11,512 nucleotides of DNA. Origin: Euryarchaeota archaeon UBA561 (GTDB lineage Archaea; Thermoplasmatota; Poseidoniia; Poseidoniales; Poseidoniaceae). Of the stretch, positions 1 through 6,945 are shown one piece after another. Both the position numbers and the translations under genes were made by a program. The first letter of the stretch is position 1; the number at the start of each line of letters is the position of its first letter. The notes under the pieces were generated by a model that did not search any database, had not been told where the DNA came from, and was given only the letters and a program-made list of their open reading frames with translations. The stretch lies in the NCBI GenBank assembly GCA_002502295.1, contig DANX01000031.1:1-11512 (forward strand). Reading direction: 5' to 3'.

Positions 1-1029
1 GTACCCCCTCAGCACCTTGAAGGCCGTCCACCATGGCTTGAGGAATGGAACCTTGATGAATTGGTTGACCTCGGGTTTCTCAGCTTTGAGGCCCTTCTTG
101 ACGACCCACTCGTCCTCAAATCTTGGCGAGACGATGGCGCCATGGGCTGCATCGAAATTAAGCGCCCACACCCAAAAAGTGCAACAGGAGGCGGTTTTTT
201 TGGCCGGACCCACCACAATGAACACATAGCGAAGGTGATGCAACTGGCCGAAGCCGCCCTGGATGAGCGCAACATACCCACGGAAAACACGGTGTTCTAT
301 GCCTTTCACAGGGGCATGCCTACCTCAGCGAAGCACTCCAACACTCAACGCCCATGGGCGGCGCTCATCCCCTACATACCCCCCTATGGAAATCGGACCA
401 CTCAGCGCATGCAAGTTCTGCCTAAATTTCTCACCACCTCGTTTCGGCGATTGGTCAACCAACACCGCACCCAAGGAAGCGCCATGCTTCCTTGCGCCAT
501 TGAATACTTTCAAACCACAACGAGGCACCTTCCTCTTGGCCGCCACGTTGGGCTGACCGGAGCGGCACTGGAACGGTTGACAGAGGCCAGGAAGGGCATG
601 CCGACCTATGTCTGGCCAACCAAACCTCACATTGAGCATCAACTCCTTCGAGCTGGCATGTCGGCGCTTACCGACCACGCTGATCCTGCGTTGACATGGC
701 TGCCTTCCGGTCATGCAAGATGGCGGCAACCCGCGCTACGCCCGTTGCTTGAAACCGAGTGGGAAACACTGCGAAACACATCGTTCGAACATCACCGAGA
801 TGTAGTGCAGGAACTGGAAAGTGAAACGCCGCGCTGGTCTGAATGCGATTCTTCTCGACGTCGAACGCTCGTCAGCGAATGGTCGACCCGGTGGAAATGG
901 GACGCTGACGTGGAGGCGATCATGATGAAGCACAACAATGCAACACCCCCAGCCTCCGCACCGAGGATGATTGGACATCGTGGTTCGGGGAAAACGCACC
1001 GACCGGTGTTGAATCCTCACTCAACGTGA
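1..1029 (+). CDS. Glycerophosphodiester phosphodiesterase-like protein, 5' partial
   Basis: The reading frame is open to the left edge, so the N-terminus lies outside the window; 342 residues and the stop are visible. The fold is recognised from the middle and C-terminal GDPD motifs. An IEIK strand (visible residues 51-54) matches the family's conserved 'IElK'. It is followed by VFYAF (the 'SF' strand position), TYVWPTK (202-208, the usual 'vWTvn') and ALTDHAD (222-228, the usual 'g.iTD.p'). Family members hydrolyse glycerophosphodiesters to glycerol-3-phosphate and an alcohol. The catalytic HRG and HD motifs should lie in the missing part, so activity cannot be judged. About 100 residues follow the domain, basic and Trp-rich, ending in an odd IGHRGSG motif (324-330) that resembles the start of another GDPD domain. 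The gene converges on citrate synthase and overlaps its 3' end by 13 bases. The family call is fairly sure; the substrate is unknown. Confidence 0.72.
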   Translation, partial: VPPQHLEGRPPWLEEWNLDELVDLGFLSFEALLDDPLVLKSWRDDGAMGCIEIKRPHPKSATGGGFFGRTHHNEHIAKVMQLAEAALDERNIPTENTVFYAFHRGMPTSAKHSNTQRPWAALIPYIPPYGNRTTQRMQVLPKFLTTSFRRLVNQHRTQGSAMLPCAIEYFQTTTRHLPLGRHVGLTGAALERLTEARKGMPTYVWPTKPHIEHQLLRAGMSALTDHADPALTWLPSGHARWRQPALRPLLETEWETLRNTSFEHHRDVVQELESETPRWSECDSSRRRTLVSEWSTRWKWDADVEAIMMKHNNATPPASAPRMIGHRGSGKTHRPVLNPHST

Positions 1030-2213
1030 CGGAGCTTTTGCTGTTCTGCAATGTACTTTGGTCGGTAGATAGGAGCCCCTTTTCCACCCCGCATAACGGA
1101 ACGCTCGTCGATGATTTGGGCGCCGATACCAGAAACTCGTGCCCAGCCAAAGAACGTGGTGTAGTACGTTGGGTCGGTAAAACCGACGTGGTGAAGAAGA
1201 GCACCGCTGGCGATGTCAACGTTGGCGTTTGGGTTGGAAATTTTCTTGTTTTCAGACAACACGCGTGGCGCGACTTCTCGAAGTGTGCGGATAATTTTGA
1301 AATTTTCATCGTCAGGACACAACGATTCTCCAAGTGCAAACTGCACGGTTGCACGTGGGTCTTCTGCACGAAGAACGGCGTGGCCAAATCCATACACCGG
1401 ACGCTTGGCAGCGAGTTCATTTCGTACAAAGGTTTCAACTTCGTCAGGATCGCTGGTGCCGATGCGCAAAACAAACTCCAAACAGGACTGGTTGGCACGG
1501 CCGTGAAGTGGTCCTGACAACGCGTTCATGGCACCTGCCATTGACGAATACACTGTAGCATGACCGGATGCGATGGCCTTTCCTGTGAACGTGGAAAGGT
1601 TTCCGCCACCGTGGTCCATGTGAAGAACGAGGTAGGTTGAGAGTATTTTCTCCATCAGGTCGTCGTCCACACCGTCGATGTCAAGGGTTCTGACAAAGCG
1701 CTGAACCATGCTTCCAGTGAGGTCATCTTCAGGAATATCGGCGCCGCGGCCTTCTCGGATTCGGAAGAGTAAACCCATCAGGCGCGGCATCCGTGCAATG
1801 AGGTTCAACGCATCTTCTTTCCAGTCACCTGTCGTGTCAAGCATGCCCAACGTGTGAATGCCGACGCTTAGCCAATCCATGGGATGTCCATCGGTTGGCA
1901 AGGTGTGGAACACGGCGGCCAAACTCTCGGGTACTTGTCCTCTTTTTCCGAGTTCGGCTGAGAACGCCTCCGATTGTTCGGATGTTGGCAGTTCTTTGTT
2001 GAACAACAAGTAAACGATGTCCTCTGGACTAAAATTTGCCAGTTCAGCGATGGGATAACCGCAGTAGTGAACTCCTTCCGTTGGCGTGACAAATGAGGTT
2101 CGGCACGTTCCGACAGGCACCCCGCGAAGGCCGGTGTTGAGGTGGGAGGTGTGGACGGTGAAGATTGGCTCATCTTGCGTCAAGTGTTCTCCCTCGCCTT
2201 CGCCGACATCCAT
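1017..2213 (-). CDS. gltA: Citrate synthase, eukaryotic/mitochondrial-like subtype
   Basis: It condenses oxaloacetate and acetyl-CoA to citrate, the entry to the TCA cycle, in the cytoplasm. At 398 residues it is near the usual length. The N-terminal signature GLRGVPVG leads to HYCGYPIAELA. The active site is visible: H201 in HMDHGGGN, H237 in SGPLHGRAN, H278 in GFGHAVLR and D333 in NANVDIASG. The spacings 201-237 and 278-333 match pig H238-H274 and H320-D375. Wording such as GFGHAVLR, AMNALSGPLHG and TTFFGW is closer to mitochondrial enzymes than to the E. coli type; Geobacteraceae are known bacterial holders of this subtype. The Glu after the first His (DHEGGN in pig) is Gly here. The ATG at 2213 lacks a good RBS. 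A TTG at 2183 has GAGGGAG at 2189-2195 with a 5-base spacer, so the true start may be 10 codons later. It lies downstream of the YkgJ gene. Confidence 0.95.
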   Translation of the reverse strand: MDVGEGEGEHLTQDEPIFTVHTSHLNTGLRGVPVGTCRTSFVTPTEGVHYCGYPIAELANFSPEDIVYLLFNKELPTSEQSEAFSAELGKRGQVPESLAAVFHTLPTDGHPMDWLSVGIHTLGMLDTTGDWKEDALNLIARMPRLMGLLFRIREGRGADIPEDDLTGSMVQRFVRTLDIDGVDDDLMEKILSTYLVLHMDHGGGNLSTFTGKAIASGHATVYSSMAGAMNALSGPLHGRANQSCLEFVLRIGTSDPDEVETFVRNELAAKRPVYGFGHAVLRAEDPRATVQFALGESLCPDDENFKIIRTLREVAPRVLSENKKISNPNANVDIASGALLHHVGFTDPTYYTTFFGWARVSGIGAQIIDERSVMRGGKGAPIYRPKYIAEQQKLRHVE

Positions 2214-2305
2214 GTTCTGTATAAATGCGGCTCCTCGGTTCCACCGCTGAAAAAATCGGTGTGCCCAACAACACCGCTCCAGTCCTGCATTTCTCGAGAA
2301 ATCAT
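2180..2305 (-). CDS. Candidate 41-residue small protein linking the YkgJ gene and gltA
   Basis: An ATG at 2305 overlaps the YkgJ stop as ATGA, exactly as the two genes upstream overlap. The frame runs 41 codons (MISREMQDWSG...) and ends in TGA at 2182-2180. There it overlaps a possible TTG start of citrate synthase as TTGA, with GAGGGAG just upstream. The peptide is hydrophilic, with no membrane segment, Cys pair or motif I recognise. There is no clear RBS of its own, so it would depend on coupling. It shares its last 34 bases with the ATG-initiated gltA frame and spans the candidate gltA TATA box, which argues against it. It may simply be leader sequence. Confidence 0.25.
   Translation of the reverse strand: MISREMQDWSGVVGHTDFFSGGTEEPHLYRTWMSAKARENT
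2220..2225 (-). promoter_or_regulatory. TATA-like box for citrate synthase
   Basis: On the minus strand TTTATA matches the archaeal box A consensus. Counting about 27 bases downstream from its centre puts transcription start near 2196, just before the purine-rich GAGGGAG at 2189-2195. That fits a short-leader transcript starting translation at TTG 2183 rather than ATG 2213. This is inference from spacing only, and the box could be chance. Confidence 0.35.
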
Positions 2306-2760
2306 GACGGAGGCCAGGTTCTGAAGCCTTTCGTCGAGGTCCGGTCGGAGAAGATGTTCAAACGAATGGTTTGACCGTCGACAAGAATGGCATCCTCAGC
2401 GTCAATGCCCGGACATTCCGACTTCACCTTCCTCCATTCCGAATCCGTCGCTAAATTTTCACCCCACCAAGGGAAGGCTTTGCATTGCTGCGGCCGTACA
2501 TCATAGACACTGCATTGTTTCTGTTCGTTGAGATGGATGCAGATCCCGTCTTCTTCACGACTTTTCAAAACAAATCTTCCGTCGTAGGTCTGCATGGTGT
2601 CCCTTTCCAACCAGTCATCCACGGAGAGTTGTGCGTGCTTGGCGAGCCGACGAGCATCGTCAGGTGAGAGGTAGACGATGCCGCCAGGTTGGTCACAGCA
2701 CCTTCCACAGTTTGCCTGACAGGAAAAATGGACACCGTCCATCCACCAAGGGGCCCTCAT
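2302..2760 (-). CDS. YkgJ/UPF0153-family cysteine-cluster protein
   Basis: A 152-residue protein with the cysteine pattern of the YkgJ family (PF03692, putative zinc- or iron-chelating). C14, C18, C21 and C22 lie in SCQANCGRCC, C74 in GICIHL, C83 in KQCSVYDVRP, C93 in QQCKAFPWW and C116 in ECPGI. The spacing and the 'CsvYd.RP..C..fPw' block are typical of the whole domain, so the protein looks complete. No member function is firmly known; metal or Fe-S binding is the usual inference. The ATG overlaps the stop of the AAA+ gene as ATGA (2757-2760), which implies translational coupling and cotranscription with the two large genes upstream. A start at M7 is possible but would lose that overlap. 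The family assignment is strong; the role in this operon is unknown. Confidence 0.88.
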   Translation of the reverse strand: MRAPWWMDGVHFSCQANCGRCCDQPGGIVYLSPDDARRLAKHAQLSVDDWLERDTMQTYDGRFVLKSREEDGICIHLNEQKQCSVYDVRPQQCKAFPWWGENLATDSEWRKVKSECPGIDAEDAILVDGQTIRLNIFSDRTSTKGFRTWPPS

Positions 2761-4784
2761 TCCTCTTCACCCACCAACACGGTGCGCGGATGAATCCGAG
2801 CCAAACGGATTCGAACTTTTTCTGGTTCATCATCCAAGAGGTCCTCGGCTTCAATCCCTCTTGCGTCAATGTTCCAATCACCATCAGGAACGTAGGTGTC
2901 AAGGGCCTCGTAGGCGGCGTTGTCAACTTGTTGCTTTTGCCTGCCAGGTGTGCGCCCTGCGCGATTTGGCCCTTCATCAAAAACGGGGAGAGGACCCCTT
3001 TCAGGATCAAGTTCCACCAGCCGTTCCTCCAAGAATCGTAATTCATCGGCGATGGTGATCAATTCGTCAATGTCTGCCTCAGTGGCACGCTGTGCGAGCA
3101 CCACCATCTGTTCTTCGAGGTGTTGAAGCTCCAGCGAAGAGGAGACGCTGACCGCTGCTGAAGCATTCATGCGTTCGTCAATGGATTCTTCGAGGTCAAC
3201 CAACATGTCAACGGTGCGCCCCAAATCCTTGTGCTTAAGCGGTTCATGAGCCTTCACAATGTATTTTTCCCGCTCGTGAAGGTCCAACACCGATGGCCGC
3301 CCCGGTTCAATGGGGTCAACGGATTCACGAAGGCGTTGTTCCAGCGCCGTGCTTCCAGCCGCCATTTTCACGCCATCCCATTCGGGCGGGGCATACGCAT
3401 CTTCTGCCCAATCATCAAGTGGGCTATGAAGGTCAATTCCTCCAACATCCACGGAAGAATACACCGTATCCATGGCATCGCCTACAAGGCGCTGAGCAAG
3501 GTCATCAACACGTTGGTGCTCGAGCTCACCGGTCGAAGTGAAGGTTCCCTCAAGCACACTTCCGAGATCATCGTGGTCAAGCAGAACGGCTCCACCCTCA
3601 AAAGCCATGGCCAGCCGTTCCAGCCGAGCATCCACCGCACGCCAACCCGATGGAGCCATACGACTCAGTTGTGCTAAATGTCGGTCCGAAAGCAAGAGGT
3701 TCTTTTGCGTGCAACGCCACCGCGCATATTCCATCAAACTCGGTGCCATAGGAGCGGCAAGATGAGCGACGGTTGATGCACGAAGCACGTCCTTTAGCCT
3801 TGAGGAAGTGAGCGCGTCGATGGACAGCCTGCTACCGACAACCACCTGCAGTCCAAGGTTTATGGCGTGGTCGACGAGGATTCCAAGTTGGTGGTTCCAC
3901 GCTGAGCTTTGGGCAAACTCATGGATATCATCAACCAAGAGCGCTATGGCCCCAGCCAAGGCACCTTGCCACTGAGCATCCAACTCGTCCACAGAAGCGG
4001 CGTCGGCAGCTGAGATGTGCAGGACATGGCCTTCTCCTCGACGGAGAAGAGCTTGCCCGGTGGCGTGGAGCAAATGAGAGCATCCAGATTGAGGCTCGGA
4101 GTGAAGGAACAACGGATTGAGGCTTTGTGCCGGCAAATCGATGACATGTTCACAGAATCGCGTGGCCTCAAAGTTTTCTTCCGCCACGAACCACTGTTTG
4201 AACGTCTTCAGCGAGGACCAATTCATGCGTTTCGGCCAATCGGCCGTGTTCTCGAGGTTCCGGATCGGATGGTGAGCGTCCTCCAACGGCGACGAAGCAA
4301 GTTCTTGACTCAGTTTCGAAGAACTTCTCCCTCGCTGTTCATTGAGTACATCCGCCCAAACAGGCGTTCCGTCGGATTCCACACCCACATATCCGTCAAC
4401 TGAAACAGCGTCCGTAGGAAGCTGTTTTGTCTCCAACCGTTGCCTGAGATCAGCAAGACGTTTGGCGACATGCGTTGAGTAGTTGTCCTCGGTGTCAAGA
4501 AACGAAACCGGTTGCCCGACGTTTGGACCAAGTATCCGATGCGCAATCGCATCGTAGGTAGGGCGCTGTGGCACACCAACGTTTTGAAAAAGCGACAACG
4601 GTTTCTGCGGCACCGAAGATGTTCCCAAAAGGGTGTTCAACTTGGACAAGGCTTTCCGCTGAGGTCCGCTGGCAACAGGCTGGACTGGGCTGGCCGTGGA
4701 TTCGACACCGGCACCAATGGTCGTTTCCAAATGGCGCTTAGCGTCCTCCAATTCCGACTGAAGCCTGGTATGCGAAGACGTCAT
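2757..4784 (-). CDS. DnaA/Hda-like AAA+ domain protein with degenerate Walker A
   Basis: 675 residues. Residues 190-410 read as a DnaA/Hda-type AAA+ module. TFKQWFVAEEN (193-203) parallels DnaA 'TFdnFvvGesN', and NPLFLHSEPQSGCSHLLHA (223-241) parallels 'NPLfiyGgvGlGKTHLLhA'. ALLVDDIHEFA (281-291) is Walker B, VVVGSRL (314-320) resembles sensor 1, and SGWRAVDARLERL (379-391) is a sensor 2 helix with R382. The Walker A Lys is Cys235, so ATP binding or hydrolysis is doubtful; Hda of E. coli also lacks this Lys. No DnaA domain IV DNA-binding helix-turn-helix follows. Residues 1-185 are mostly polar with short helices; 545-592 are heptad-rich and probably a coiled coil; the C-terminus is acidic. 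It is ATGA-coupled to the DUF835-like gene upstream and the YkgJ gene downstream. It is likely a regulatory or scaffold partner rather than a replication initiator, since archaea initiate with Orc1/Cdc6. The domain call is moderately firm; the function is unknown. Confidence 0.75.
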   Translation of the reverse strand: MTSSHTRLQSELEDAKRHLETTIGAGVESTASPVQPVASGPQRKALSKLNTLLGTSSVPQKPLSLFQNVGVPQRPTYDAIAHRILGPNVGQPVSFLDTEDNYSTHVAKRLADLRQRLETKQLPTDAVSVDGYVGVESDGTPVWADVLNEQRGRSSSKLSQELASSPLEDAHHPIRNLENTADWPKRMNWSSLKTFKQWFVAEENFEATRFCEHVIDLPAQSLNPLFLHSEPQSGCSHLLHATGQALLRRGEGHVLHISAADAASVDELDAQWQGALAGAIALLVDDIHEFAQSSAWNHQLGILVDHAINLGLQVVVGSRLSIDALTSSRLKDVLRASTVAHLAAPMAPSLMEYARWRCTQKNLLLSDRHLAQLSRMAPSGWRAVDARLERLAMAFEGGAVLLDHDDLGSVLEGTFTSTGELEHQRVDDLAQRLVGDAMDTVYSSVDVGGIDLHSPLDDWAEDAYAPPEWDGVKMAAGSTALEQRLRESVDPIEPGRPSVLDLHEREKYIVKAHEPLKHKDLGRTVDMLVDLEESIDERMNASAAVSVSSSLELQHLEEQMVVLAQRATEADIDELITIADELRFLEERLVELDPERGPLPVFDEGPNRAGRTPGRQKQQVDNAAYEALDTYVPDGDWNIDARGIEAEDLLDDEPEKVRIRLARIHPRTVLVGEEE

Positions 4785-6733
4785 TCATCCTCACCTTTGT
4801 ACCGCCTGAGGGCCTCACCGTGTTCGTTGTAGAGCGCAGTGGCGTCCATCCCGTCGGGTTCATCAAAGGTGGACCAGCGCTGGTACACCTCATCCATGTT
4901 GATCACGGATTGGTCTTTGCTGGAGGCTTCGCGAGATGATTTTGTGTCCTTCTCAACGGGCCGAATGCTGTTGGGAAGGGCTTGGTTGGATTCATTCGAG
5001 GCGAGGCGAACCGTCTTGGGCACTTTCCCGGTAGGAAGAGCGATGTTGTCCAAATCGGGTGAACTGTTGACGTTGTCCTTGATGGCGTTGGTTTGCATTG
5101 GTCGCTTGATGGTTGAATGCCGTTTCGTGGCGCGTTCTTGTCTGCTTGAGAACACGTCCATGTTTTCTTTCCGATAGGAATGAACAGCTTTCTGAGGTTC
5201 AGGCCAGTCGGGGAGTGTTGGAGCGCTGCCGACCACGGCTGAACTTCGCGAGGGAGTAAGACCGGGTTCAATGGAAGGCAAACTCGGCGTTGATGTTCGT
5301 TTTGGAAGTCGCTGTGGCGAGCGAATTTTTGGGGGTTCAATCCTCTTTTCTTCAGCAAGAGATGAAGGCGATGAAACTGGTGTGAGTGTTGGTATTTCGT
5401 CCATGCTCGCATCGGATGCCCGGGGCGATTCACTGACGTATCTCCCTTCGAGCGGTGGTCGTTCATGGTATGGTCGCCAAGCGGTTGAACCCACCTCGAC
5501 CGACGGTGTGGCTGGTGGTTCTGCCTGTGAGGTTGACCCTGCCTCAGGCCATGCTTCAACGACATCTGCAAGGACCTGTGTGGCCTGCGCTCGCTCTTCG
5601 TCGTCAGGTTCGTATGATCCACCTTCTAACGCAAAGGGTTTGGACGCCGGTGGACCGCCAACCTTCGCCCCTTGATGCTCAATCTGGGCAGCGAGCCACT
5701 GTTCTTCTTCCTCATCAGGAGCGAGGAGCAATGGCTGATCCCAAAGGGCATCTGAATCCTCATTCCAAGCGTTAACCATCGAGGTTCGCAAAAGGGTTAC
5801 CTCCGCAAGGAGGCTCCGTTGGACGGCGGTTTCAAACATCTCAAGGTCAGTGGTGACCAGAGCGACGTGGTCGTTAAACCGAACTCCGTCGCATATGGAC
5901 CGAAAGGCATCAAGCATGCCTGCATCGCCAAAGGCATTGCCCAAGCGGTCCAATCCATCGAGCACGATAACGGACCGTTCATTGCCCCACTGGAAAGCGT
6001 TGACCACGGCGTTCATGGCCGCTCGGTCCGTCAGAACATCGTACGGCCCGTGCGAAGAAAGCAAGGCATACGATTGGGGCAATGGAAGGCGGTGAGTGGA
6101 TTCGGTTTGAGCGTGGGGCAGACCAAACAAACCGAGCAAAGGCATGCCTCGCTCAGCCAATTGAACGCCGAGTTGAATCATTGGATGAGGATCAGGCGAA
6201 TCAAGGAGGTAGATCCGGCCGGGTTCGAGGGCAGGTGCCGCATGGGAATCAACAGGGGTTGAACGTTGACGTTGCTCGGTCGAATGAGCAAGCGCTTCGA
6301 TGTCCTCCAACCTCGCCGCTCGGCGCCAAGAGGTGGATGGCAAACGCACACTCGACCACCATGAATCCGCATCGTCCTTCTCGTCATGGTGTTCCAAATG
6401 CAAAATGCTTGCAGGGTGTTCGCCCATCACCTTACGAAGGGTGTTCATGGTCAACTCAAACAAAAGCAATTCATTTTCCACTTCGAGGGCATCTTGCTCG
6501 ATGCTGAGTAGGGCCTCAAGGCCTGTCTGGTCCACTTCCGCATGATGGAAGGCCATGACGGGTTGCCCAAGTCGAAACAACAACCACCCTTGGCGTTCAT
6601 GCGACGCGGTGGAAGACCGGATCATAACGGCCCCCGACTGTTCATGGAGGGCGAGATTTCTCACGAGAATTCGGAGAACATCAACACCGCCGCGTCGCTG
6701 TTCTATCAAATCGCCGTGCTCAAAGACCACCAT
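4781..6733 (-). CDS. DUF4388/PATAN-like plus DUF835-like regulatory protein
   Basis: 650 residues in three parts. Residues 7-110 resemble a DUF4388/PATAN domain: GVDVLRILVRNLALHEQSGA, then GWLLFRLGQPVMAFHHAEVD and a 'GLEALLSIEQD' helix. PATAN/DUF4388 domains are bacterial and archaeal signalling or polarity modules. Residues 169-315 resemble DUF835: PGRIYLLDSPDPHP start, GMPLLGLFGLPHA, then SVIVLDGLDRLGNAFGD (254-270, the family's 'illDGleYLi..n'), and a late ALVTTDLEMF strand. DUF835 and related MEDS domains look like degenerate RecA/KaiC folds, so nucleotide binding is unlikely; that link is inference. Residues 340-605 are a Pro/Ser/Glu-rich linker, probably disordered. The end (609-650) regains a helical pattern (EVYQRWSTFDEP...), perhaps a docking peptide. 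The ATG at 6733 has GGAGGG 9 bases upstream. It is first in the unit and ATGA-coupled to the AAA+ gene. Both domain calls rest on pattern recognition; DUF835 is the surer. Confidence 0.68.
   Translation of the reverse strand: MVVFEHGDLIEQRRGGVDVLRILVRNLALHEQSGAVMIRSSTASHERQGWLLFRLGQPVMAFHHAEVDQTGLEALLSIEQDALEVENELLLFELTMNTLRKVMGEHPASILHLEHHDEKDDADSWWSSVRLPSTSWRRAARLEDIEALAHSTEQRQRSTPVDSHAAPALEPGRIYLLDSPDPHPMIQLGVQLAERGMPLLGLFGLPHAQTESTHRLPLPQSYALLSSHGPYDVLTDRAAMNAVVNAFQWGNERSVIVLDGLDRLGNAFGDAGMLDAFRSICDGVRFNDHVALVTTDLEMFETAVQRSLLAEVTLLRTSMVNAWNEDSDALWDQPLLLAPDEEEEQWLAAQIEHQGAKVGGPPASKPFALEGGSYEPDDEERAQATQVLADVVEAWPEAGSTSQAEPPATPSVEVGSTAWRPYHERPPLEGRYVSESPRASDASMDEIPTLTPVSSPSSLAEEKRIEPPKIRSPQRLPKRTSTPSLPSIEPGLTPSRSSAVVGSAPTLPDWPEPQKAVHSYRKENMDVFSSRQERATKRHSTIKRPMQTNAIKDNVNSSPDLDNIALPTGKVPKTVRLASNESNQALPNSIRPVEKDTKSSREASSKDQSVINMDEVYQRWSTFDEPDGMDATALYNEHGEALRRYKGEDE
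4791..4798 (-). promoter_or_regulatory. Ribosome binding site of the AAA+ gene
   Basis: AAAGGTGA on the minus strand ends 6 bases before the ATG at 4784, inside the last codons of the upstream gene. It supports this start and shows that the AAA+ gene can be initiated within the polycistronic message. Confidence 0.55.
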
Positions 6734-6742
6734 GCTAGCGCA

Positions 6743-6748
6743 CCCTCC
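6743..6748 (-). promoter_or_regulatory. Ribosome binding site of the DUF835-like gene
   Basis: GGAGGG on the minus strand lies 9 bases before the ATG at 6733 and decides that start. No convincing TATA box is visible in the 60 bases upstream, so the message probably has a longer leader that includes the inverted repeats at 6774-6859. Confidence 0.55.
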
Positions 6749-6773
6749 GAAGCCACCTTTCGCAAACCCCCTC

Positions 6774-6859
6774 TTGAAGGGTGCGGCCGTCAGTTCGCCG
6801 CACCGTCGTTTTGAGCGCCTTTTTCAGGCGGCCGAACAGGGGCGATGGGCGCCCTTCAA
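6774..6859. repeat. Nested inverted repeats in the divergent intergenic region
   Basis: Three perfect pairings lie within 86 bases. TTGAAGGG (6774-6781) pairs with CCCTTCAA (6852-6859). GGTGCGGC (6780-6787) pairs with GCCGCACC (6797-6804) across 9 bases. CGCCT (6816-6820) pairs with AGGCG (6826-6830) across 5. An 8-base palindrome GGGCGCCC sits at 6847-6854. The first two share bases 6780-6781, so both cannot form in full. Drawn together they make an outer stem enclosing two hairpins. The element lies 41 bases upstream of the DUF835-like start on the minus strand and about 97 upstream of the plus-strand membrane gene. It could be a structured leader, a small RNA or an operator cluster. Confidence 0.45.
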
Positions 6860-6945
6860 AACCGTGAAATTGGACGGGAAAAGCTGTGGTAACGGGCTTG
6901 GACGCTTGATGATTCGGCCCATCTGCCACCATCTCCACTTGCGTT

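Noticed and set aside
1026..1517. Long plus-strand frame opposite the citrate synthase 3' half
   Set aside because: It lies wholly antisense to well-conserved citrate synthase codons and shows no recognisable protein features; only a frameshift hypothesis at 944-948 would use it.
4903..5622. 239-codon minus-strand frame inside the DUF835-like gene
   Set aside because: It overlaps the Pro/Ser-rich linker in another frame; its composition (Pro, His, Arg, Gln) is typical of a shadow of low-complexity coding sequence.
2757..6733. Similar short tails in the two module proteins (W, acidic residues, P, D/G, M pattern near 615-630 of one and 458-474 of the other)
   Set aside because: Too short and degenerate to call a shared repeat by eye; needs profile comparison.
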